A program made the position numbers and the translations under genes. A DNA stretch of 64,000 nucleotides from Parabacteroides gordonii MS-1 = DSM 23371 (GTDB taxonomy: Bacteria > Bacteroidota > Bacteroidia > Bacteroidales > Tannerellaceae): the NCBI RefSeq assembly GCF_000969825.1, contig NZ_KQ033919.1:2536671-2600670 (forward strand), read 5' to 3'. The stretch's first letter is position 1. Each line of letters opens with the position of its first letter. This document shows positions 52,835-60,400 of this stretch, one piece after another. The notes below the pieces were generated by a model that worked only from the letters and a program-made list of their open reading frames with translations, had not been told where the DNA came from and made no database searches.

Positions 52835-53678
52835 AGCTCTCCCTGTATTCCTGTGGAGTCATTCCCACATGCTGCCGGAAGTATTTGTTGAAGAACGACA
52901 GATTGTCGAAGCCCAGGGCGAATGCAATCTTTTTTACCGGAAGGTCGGTCGATTTCAACTGCGCTTTTGCATCCATGATAATAATGTTGGAAAGTATCTC
53001 TAAAGCGGTGCGCCCGCTCACCTTTTTAATTACGTAGCAGAAATGCTGTAAAGTAATATTGAGCCGCTTCGCATAATAAGAGACGCTATGCTCTTTCGTA
53101 TAGTTCTCCATCGCCAGTTGGATAAATTCCCGGCAGATCTCCATATTGCGCGTCATCGGTGCATTGCTGTACGGAGTGTGATTCCGGTACAACTCGATAA
53201 CCCCCTGCATAAAAATAGTAAAGACCGCCTTGATGATCTCCTTATTCTCGATCGCTTTAGGCATGGTATAAGCATTGATCAGGACAGAAAAAGCCTGTTG
53301 GTATAATAAGGATATATGCTCAGGTAACGGCATGACCGGACTGTCGAAGATAACAGGCAGATAGTTCGTGATCGTTTTTATATAGTTTATATGGCTCACG
53401 AACGTAGATGAGAACCCCGCAAAACAGAGTTTGATATCGTCGGACACTTCATGTATCTGGATGAAGCAGCCCGGTGGAAGCGTGATGAAGTCATTCTGCT
53501 TGATAATGAACTCAGTCAGGTTGACGGTTGCACGTGCAGTACCCTGTACGCAAAGTACGAAAATACCGGCTTTGATCTTACAAGGGAAGCGACCGTATTG
53601 ATTTAAAATTTCACCCGTAATACTGTCTCCGACAATAAAGTCCCGGGGAAGATCGAATTTAGGAATATTGTCTTCCAT
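52833..53678 (-). CDS. AraC-family transcriptional regulator
   Basis: A 281-residue regulator: an N-terminal cupin-like sensing domain (about residues 25-150) and two C-terminal helix-turn-helix motifs ('FCYVIKKVSGRTALE' and 'VKKIAFALGFDNLSFFNKYFR' region with the AraC signature). The start is set at 53678 because a TATATTTG promoter box (53713-53706) overlaps the longer start at 53708. It is divergent from the radical SAM and DUF417 genes and probably regulates them. DUF417 proteins of the RclC type are often controlled by AraC regulators that sense oxidants. Confidence 0.85.
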   Translation of the reverse strand: MEDNIPKFDLPRDFIVGDSITGEILNQYGRFPCKIKAGIFVLCVQGTARATVNLTEFIIKQNDFITLPPGCFIQIHEVSDDIKLCFAGFSSTFVSHINYIKTITNYLPVIFDSPVMPLPEHISLLYQQAFSVLINAYTMPKAIENKEIIKAVFTIFMQGVIELYRNHTPYSNAPMTRNMEICREFIQLAMENYTKEHSVSYYAKRLNITLQHFCYVIKKVSGRTALEILSNIIIMDAKAQLKSTDLPVKKIAFALGFDNLSFFNKYFRQHVGMTPQEYRES

Positions 53679-53705
53679 GTTGTTGTCTTCACTATTTTGA
53701 ATGTA

Positions 53706-53713
53706 CAAATATA
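53706..53713 (-). promoter_or_regulatory. Promoter -7 box of the AraC gene
   Basis: TATATTTG on the minus strand, 27 bases before the chosen ATG. It rules out the upstream start. Confidence 0.5.
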
Positions 53714-53850
53714 AGATTATTTAGATTTGTTGGTCGATATTCTTAAATATAGAACATCGAATCCCACAAATGGAGATTGTTTGGTGCTATATAATAGTTG
53801 AAATTTGCGAATGTTTTCAGGTCTGGCCGATAGTTTTAATTGGGATGGTA

Positions 53851-53858
53851 TATATTTG
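53851..53858 (+). promoter_or_regulatory. Promoter -7 box of the radical SAM gene
   Basis: TATATTTG, 61 bases before the ATG; no clear -33 box, which suits activator dependence on the divergent AraC protein. Confidence 0.45.
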
Positions 53859-53919
53859 TCTATCTGCTATATAAGATATGGGAGCTAATACTAATAGAGA
53901 AATCTAATCGATAATAACA

Positions 53920-55134
53920 ATGAGTACGAAACGAACAAAGAGCTCTTTCAGGGCAATGAGCACAAACAGAAAATTAGAATCTATCTTCCTGTTTGTCACA
54001 GGACGGTGTAATGCCAAATGTAAGATGTGTTTCTATGCCGAGGACATGGATAAAAAGGAAAAAGACCTTACTTTTGAAGAAATAAAGAAGATCTCCGAAA
54101 CAGCCGGTCAGTTCAACCGCCTGTGGGTGTCCGGTGGCGAACCGACCCTTCGTGAAGAGCTGCCGGAGATTATAGAAATGTTCTATAAGAACAATGAGAT
54201 CAAAGACGTAAACATTCCTACCAACGGGTTGAAGCCCGACCGGATCGTTGCCTGGGTAAAACAAATCCGCAAGAACTGTCCTGAGCTGAACATCAATCTC
54301 AGCCTTTCTCTGGACGGTTTCGGTGATACGCACGATGTGCAACGCGGGGTTCCCGGTAACTTCTACAAAGCAATGGGAACGCTGAAGTTGATTGAGAAAA
54401 ACTTTGCTGACGACGGCAGAGTCCTGAAAAACCTGGCAACCGTGATTACCAAATATAACGAGACCGAAGTGGAAGATCTGATGGTATGGATGTTGGGACG
54501 TTTCCATCTTTCCAACCATATCATCGAAGCTGCCCGCGGAATGACCCGCGACGACGGAGTGAAGATCCTTACCGAGCCTACTTTACGTGCTTTGCAGGAT
54601 AAGGTTGTACCTATCTATAATGTCTATGGAGAGCGTATGGCGGAGGAAACCGGTGGTTTCAGGAAACCTATCGCCCGTTTCTTCTATCTGGGCTTTATCC
54701 GTACCTTATATAATGTACGTGCCACCAACATCGATCATCCTACTCCCTGGGGAATGGATTGTACGGCTGGCGAAACAACACTGGTGATCGACTATGACGG
54801 CCGTTTCCGTGCTTGCGAACTTCGCGAACCGCTCGGCAATGTCAAGGATTACGATTGCAATATCGCAAAGATCATGGCGAGCGATGCCATGAAGCAGGAG
54901 ATTGCCGCTATCGGTCATGGCGATAAGGCTAATTGCTGGTGTACGCATGGATGCTGGATCACATCGTCGCTTGTTTTCAATCCCCGCAAGATGATTACAC
55001 AGGTCTATAAGGGATACCGTGAAATGAAGAAACTGAACCGCCCCGTGGATATCAGCGAAGATGTATTGCAGAGCATCGAACGTAAATATGCACTGGATGT
55101 GGAAAAACTGACGGAACTAGGCGTTCGGAAATAA
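53920..55134 (+). CDS. Radical SAM protein with SPASM-like cysteine-rich C-terminus
   Basis: A 404-residue radical SAM enzyme. 'CNAKCKMC' (about residues 28-35) binds the [4Fe-4S] cluster that cleaves SAM, and 'VSGGEPTLR' (about 69-77) is the GGE motif. The C-terminal region has further Cys: 'MDCTAGETTLVIDYDGRFRACE' pattern (about 286-307) and 'CWCTHGCW' (about 340-347), as in SPASM/Twitch proteins that carry auxiliary clusters and modify peptides or cofactors. No precursor-peptide gene is obvious nearby. A later ATG at 53956 could be the true start. A terminator follows at 55157, so the DUF417 gene is a separate unit. Confidence 0.82.
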   Translation: MSTKRTKSSFRAMSTNRKLESIFLFVTGRCNAKCKMCFYAEDMDKKEKDLTFEEIKKISETAGQFNRLWVSGGEPTLREELPEIIEMFYKNNEIKDVNIPTNGLKPDRIVAWVKQIRKNCPELNINLSLSLDGFGDTHDVQRGVPGNFYKAMGTLKLIEKNFADDGRVLKNLATVITKYNETEVEDLMVWMLGRFHLSNHIIEAARGMTRDDGVKILTEPTLRALQDKVVPIYNVYGERMAEETGGFRKPIARFFYLGFIRTLYNVRATNIDHPTPWGMDCTAGETTLVIDYDGRFRACELREPLGNVKDYDCNIAKIMASDAMKQEIAAIGHGDKANCWCTHGCWITSSLVFNPRKMITQVYKGYREMKKLNRPVDISEDVLQSIERKYALDVEKLTELGVRK

Positions 55135-55156
55135 CATTCATTGATAAAATACTGCA

Positions 55157-55195
55157 GGGGTTGTGTCGAAATATTCACCGACACAACCTCTTTTT
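55157..55195 (+). terminator. Terminator of the radical SAM gene
   Basis: Twelve-base arms (55157-55168 and 55179-55190) with one G-U pair, a 10-base loop and five T. Confidence 0.85.
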
Positions 55196-55304
55196 CGTAT
55201 AATAGGGAACAATTGACAAGTTATCTGGCAGAATTGCCATTTATCAAAGGGTAGAAATGTCTGATCTTTGCATCATAAGTTAAACACATAAAAAAGAGAA
55301 AGAC

Positions 55305-55889
55305 ATGACTACTAAACTGAAAGATTTATTTTACACATTCCTCAACATTGCCGCTTCCACTCAGAAGCTGGGTATCAACCTGATACGTGTAGCTATCCTG
55401 ATCATCTTTGTATGGATCGGCGGCCTGAAGTTTTATAATTATGAGGCGGAAGGTATTGTACCCTTTGTGGCAAACAGTCCTTTTATGAGTTTCTTTTATA
55501 CAAAGAGTGCTCCGGAATACAAGGAATATAAGTTGAAGGAAGGCGAATTCAATGAAGCAAAACATCAGTGGCATGTAGAAAATAATACGTATGGCTTTTC
55601 GCATGGCCTGGGTATTCTTATCATGGGGATAGGTATCCTTACTTTCCTCGGTATCTTCTCACCGAAGATCGGCCTGGTCGGTGCCGGCCTGGCTATTATA
55701 ATGACTATCGGGACGCTCTCTTTCCTTGTCACAACTCCTGAAGTATGGGTGCCTGACTTGGGTAGTGGCGAGCATGGTTTCCCGTTATTGACCGGGGCAG
55801 GCCGCCTGGTGATAAAAGACACGGCTATCATAGCCGGAGCATTGGTCGTGTTATCCGACTGTGCACAACGTATTTTGAAGAAGAAATAG
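55305..55889 (+). CDS. DUF417 (RclC/YkgB-like) membrane protein
   Basis: A 194-residue membrane protein with about four helices ('VAILIIFVWIGGLKFYNYEAEGI' pattern near residues 26-48 is the family signature, and 'YGFSHGLGILIMGIGIL' near 95-111). In E. coli the homologue RclC is part of the reactive-chlorine resistance system under the AraC-type regulator RclR. An AraC gene lies two genes away, which fits a stress-response module, but the RclA flavoprotein is not present here. The role is therefore only suggestive. Confidence 0.83.
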   Translation: MTTKLKDLFYTFLNIAASTQKLGINLIRVAILIIFVWIGGLKFYNYEAEGIVPFVANSPFMSFFYTKSAPEYKEYKLKEGEFNEAKHQWHVENNTYGFSHGLGILIMGIGILTFLGIFSPKIGLVGAGLAIIMTIGTLSFLVTTPEVWVPDLGSGEHGFPLLTGAGRLVIKDTAIIAGALVVLSDCAQRILKKK

Positions 55890-55993
55890 GAAAGGAAAGT
55901 GTTTATTTTAACACTTTGGAAGCAAAAAACAAACATATTGAAACTTGTTAGCTTTTCTTATACGGCATGAAACATGATTTAGCACAAAAAGTC

Positions 55994-56023
55994 TTGATAA
56001 AGTTAGAGTAAGCAGTATATTTG
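55994..56023 (+). promoter_or_regulatory. Promoter of repeat-RNA copy 2
   Basis: TTG at 55994-55996, a 19-base spacer and TATATTTG at 56016-56023; same geometry as copy 1. Confidence 0.65.
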
Positions 56024-56027
56024 CATC

Positions 56028-56116
56028 GTGGTTTTTTCATAATAGTATTAGATTTAAGGTTAACAAAGTTGGTTAGGGCTTGTCGTGAGACAGGCTTTAA
56101 TTGTTTATAGGGGTTT
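56028..56116 (+). ncRNA. Candidate small RNA, copy 2
   Basis: Differs from 52722-52811 by one missing T in 90 bases, while the upstream promoter regions (about 120 bases) are only partly similar. It has the same GTGA-loop stem. The terminator-like stem of copy 1 is absent, so transcription may run into the gene-poor region to the right. Confidence 0.5.
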
Positions 56117-56298
56117 CTTTAATCTATCGACCACCACTTCCCAAAGTTGCTTTCATGGCCTTCATTACCTTCGCATCTATTGATTAATAATGCATAGCGA
56201 ATGAACCCGCTTTGCTTTTTGCCTTCATAGTGGCTTCATTGTGCCTTCATAGAGCGCGGATGGTGCAGATGTCGATATCGATTGATACAGGCTTACTG

Positions 56299-56385
56299 CT
56301 GTGTCATATATTGTGATACTATAGTATCATATATTATGGCACTCAAGTATCATATATTGTGACAATCCAGTATCACAATATATGG
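56299..56385. repeat. Cluster of short TCATATATTGTGA-type repeats
   Basis: Three direct copies of a word like GTATCATATATTGTGAC and one inverted copy (near 56370-56384) are packed in about 85 bases of AT-rich DNA. Confidence 0.6.
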
Positions 56386-56429
56386 CATTTTTATCTTCTA
56401 AAGACCAGTAACTTACCAGTCAACAATCC

Positions 56430-56647
56430 TTCCGGATGCGAATGGTTACGACGAACACCTGAATGTAATCATGATCCAGAACGACGTCCTCGACACCGCC
56501 AAATGGGAAGGCCGGATCGAAGGTCTGGCCGAAGGCGAGGCTAAAGCCCTGCGTCAAACGGCCGTTAACATGAAGCGTATGGGTATAGCGACTACAGGCA
56601 TTGCAGAATGTACAGGTTTGTCGGTCGAAGAAATAGAGTCGTTATAG
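56430..56647 (+). pseudogene. Remnant of an Rpn/PD-(D/E)XK transposase-family gene
   Basis: From about 56430 to the TAG at 56647 one frame reads 'YDEHLNVIMIQNDVLDTAKW', then a Gly/Glu/Ala-rich helix, then 'MGIATTGIAECTGLSVEEIESL'. This is the typical C-terminus of Rpn-type (PD-(D/E)XK nuclease family transposase) proteins. The catalytic N-terminal portion is missing. The rest of 56648-57416 shows no supported gene. Confidence 0.6.
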
Positions 56648-57416
56648 GAAGATTTTGAGTCTTGAGGCTGGCAATCACTGAAACATTCATCTTTAATAAC
56701 TAAATTAATGAACCCCAAATGAAGCCCCTATGAAAGCAAAACCGACTCAGGGTTCATGCTCGTTTCTATTGAAAAACAGTAACTATCGACCCTCAATGAA
56801 CCCTGAAGGCACGATGGCTAAAAACATTCTTTCGGGAGACTGAAAGAGCAACAAGCAACGAATGCGAAAGACGGAATATCGGTGCATGACAGAAAAATAA
56901 CTGATTTTTACTTGTTTATCTTATCCCTTCTACCTACTTTTGCCCCTGTACTCCGGCAAAGCGTTGCTGTTCAGTACATCTTATTGATTACGAGAAGCGT
57001 TTAAAAGATATTATCCAGTAGATGAAACTTCGACACTTTCATAGGGATTGGATAATGGACAACAGAACGCTCACGTACCTTTCCTTGTTATATCTTTCGT
57101 ATGCCATACATACGTCTATATACAAGATAAAGGGCGTGGGTACGTTGTTTATATCAATCCCTAGGGCAGTCGAAGGCCTCATCTATAGATATATTCAACA
57201 GTTCCTACGCCTTCTTTATTTTTATAAACATCCACTCCGGGAACTGATGGATACCTAAATCCATATTGCTAATGAGGTAAGTATAATCTTTTCGAAAACC
57301 ACATCTGTATACTCTTTTATAGGGAAAGGGCATGCAAATCAGGTAAGTTGTCCGGGCAACTTAAAATCACACCCGGAAACAAACACTAGATATTAATATT
57401 TTAATTAAGAAGATTT
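56648..57416. other. Gene-poor stretch before the large surface protein
   Basis: No reading frame with recognisable composition was found. A 78-codon frame at 57022-57258 lacks any family resemblance and is probably chance. Fragments such as ATGAACCC and GAAGGCAC near 56750-56820 echo the inverted-repeat arms. No clear promoter box was found before the ATG at 57417. Confidence 0.5.
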
Positions 57417-60400
57417 ATGAAGAAAAGAATACTTCTATTGCTTGTAGCCATGATAGGGTTGGCGACAAGTGTTGGATGGGCAGGAAATATCTCTGCAGAT
57501 ATTAAAACCGATCTGGAGGTTGCACAAAAGGGAAAACCTATTGTTTTTTCAGTAACCACACAAAAAGGCTCTGAAGATAAAACAGTTCGTGTTGAATTGA
57601 AAATGAATGCTGATACTGATCTGAGCGGTTGGAAGATGGAATATTATGAAGCAAATCAACAACCAAACGGATGGAAAGACTGGACACCGGAAAACGGCGT
57701 TTATATGTACGGTCCGGCTAATGGTTTTCCATTGATCGACGGAACCTCTTATTTTAGAATGACCCCTGCTACGGCTGGCGAATATACTTATTCTTTATCG
57801 ATTAAAGAAGCAAGTGAAGGTACTGTAGTAAAAACGGCTGATTTTAGTTTGACAGTCAGTGAGAATGCAGATGCACCGACTGTTTCTATTGGCAACGAAA
57901 ACTATGCCTCTTTAAGTGCTGCTGTTGCTTCTGCTGCGGAAAATGCTACAATCAATCTCTCGGAAGGCCACTTTTTCCTTGACCGGATGTTGGTTATTAA
58001 CAAGCCTCTTTCTATAAAGGCTGTAGATCCGATAAAGACGATTATTCAACCGTTGGATCCCCACAACTGGATTATTCCTTCCGGGATGATAGAGGGTGAG
58101 AATAAACATTTGGTTGCCATTCTCGGAGATGCAACCGGAACTGTGACTCTTGAAAACGTGACTGTGGGTAGCTCTTTAGCTTCCGGTATCAATGCACAGT
58201 CTGCAATGAAAACTGTACTTAATAACGTATACTTGTCAGGCAATGCAAATGCCGGTTTGCTGGTTCATTCAACAGTAGAAGCTACAGGTTTACATACCCA
58301 ACAAAATGTATGGGGGGCTGTAAATGTGGATAAGAGTAAAAAGACATCTTATACGGTTTCTTTCAAATTCGATGCTGCTTCATTATTTGAAGAACCGGCA
58401 AAGATATGGTCGGAAGTTACAGATAATGAAAACATTGTTATTGCTCCCGAAGGATGGATTAGCTATCTGGGAAAAGGAGGGGCCGATAATACGACAGATA
58501 TGCGTTATTGGAAGAATTCAAAACTTACGTTAGAAAAAGGGACAATAAACAATACTCAATTTATCTATGCAAACGGGAATCCTGTAACCATAGAAGGTGT
58601 AGCTGATAAAAAGGTTAGAATCAGTCTGAGTGAAAGTGATTTTATAGAGTTAGCCGAATCTGAAAATCCGGTTATATTTGGTGGTAGTAAAGAAGGAACA
58701 GTTACTTCTTCCAATATTACAATGAAAAGTGGTACTGTGTACAGATTGTATGGTGGTGGTTATGGTACTGCTGAAGGCAAATCAGCAAGTGTAACAGAAA
58801 CAACGACTTTGATTATAACAGGAGGGACAGTATCAAACAGCATGTTTGGTGGCGGTAGATTTTATGCTCATTCAAAAGATGTTGTAATCAATATATCGGG
58901 TAACACATTTATTGGAGATCCTGCAGGTAAAGGCAACTATTGGTTGATTTGTGGTGGCGATGAAAATGGAAAGACATCCGGAGGTAACTATGTAGAATTT
59001 GACCAAAGCAATAATACGGTTGAGTCTGCAACTCTGAATATTAATGGAGGTACATATAGCCTTATCGCGTTAGGTGGAACAGATGGAGCCAAAGGGTATA
59101 TTAAAAATGTTACGGCTGATATTAAAAATGCAACTATAACAGGTGGAATATATGGTAATGGATCAAACGGGCGTAGCGATAAAGTAGTTGGTTCATTGAC
59201 TAACTGTACGTTTAAAAAATCAACATATCCAATTGAGATTGCAGCAGTGAATCGTGGAAAGTCTAAAGAGATATCACTTACGTTTGATAATTGTACTTTC
59301 CCTGATCAGGCTACTGATATCTATGCTTATTTAGGTGCAACTTACAACACACTATTAGGTTACCAGGGATCGGAATATGGAGTTCCTGAAAGTGTGAATT
59401 TTGTTTTTAAGGGTACAAAAGCTTTTCCGGAAGTTGGTGTAAGTGATGGTTTGGGTAGTGCAAATGTTACGCTTACCGGAGCAAAAGGATATATTAAGCC
59501 TTTTGTAGCCAGCTCTTCAAGTACGATAAAAGCATTTACAATCCCTGAAGGTAAGACCTGGGCATTCAACAATGGTCTGGAAATAGCCAATGATGTAACG
59601 CTGACTAATAACGGGACATTGAGTGTGCCTTTAGATAATGTGATGACAGCTATCGCTGTTGGAGGAACAATTCAAATAAAGGCTACGGCGAATGAGGTGG
59701 TGACTGAAATGAATAAAGCCGAAAAGAAAGAAGATCTTTCTTCTAAAGATATCATCATCGAATGTTCCGATGCCGTAATTGCAACAAATGAAACTAAAGC
59801 GAAAGAACTGCTTAAGGCGGGTAGGAATGTACAGTTGTTGGCATATGCTGAAAGCCGATATACTATCAGCACCTATGTAAAAACTCTTGCAACTATCACG
59901 AACCTACCTGAAAGCGTAGTATATGGTACGGAACCAATTACACTGGCTTTCAATATGGAGAATGTGACTGCTGCAATTGATGGAAGTAGTTCGGATGTTG
60001 CGAGCTTGGCTACTGAAGAACAGAGTCAGAAATTGACAATTTTGAAGCCCGGTACAGTTACTCTCAATCTAACTGTTAGTGACAACGACGATGCTGCCAA
60101 TACCCAAACATTGAAAGTAACAAAGAAAATGCTTACGGTAAGTGGTATCACTGCAACAGCAAGAGATTATAACGGGGGAACAGATATTACACTGGTCACT
60201 GATCAGATGGTAGTAAATGGCCTTGTTGGTGATGATACCGGTGCCAATATACTAAATACTCCTACCGGTAAACTCTCTTCTGCTAATGCCGGCGATGCCG
60301 TGCCTGTTGAAGTAACAGCTACACTTAAGAGTAAGAATGATTATTACGACCTGGCAGAAATAACAGGCGTTACTGCTAAGATTAATAAAGTAGCTTTGAC

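Larger units (their letters stand above)
56217..56741. repeat. Inverted repeat pair around an Rpn-like remnant
   Basis: Bases 56217-56240 match the reverse complement of 56718-56741 at 22 of 24 positions. Shared ATGAACCC words lie beyond both arms. The pair brackets a decayed coding remnant, suggesting the footprint of a small mobile element. Confidence 0.5.

Noticed and set aside
56299-56385. CRISPR array
   Set aside because: The repeats are short, irregularly spaced and partly inverted, with no spacers or cas genes.
56359-56544. 61-codon open frame overlapping the Rpn remnant
   Set aside because: The adjacent frame gives a recognisable Rpn C-terminus, so this frame is a shadow.
57022-57258. 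78-codon open frame in the gene-poor stretch
   Set aside because: No resemblance to a family, no promoter or ribosome-binding site seen, and the region is otherwise degenerate.
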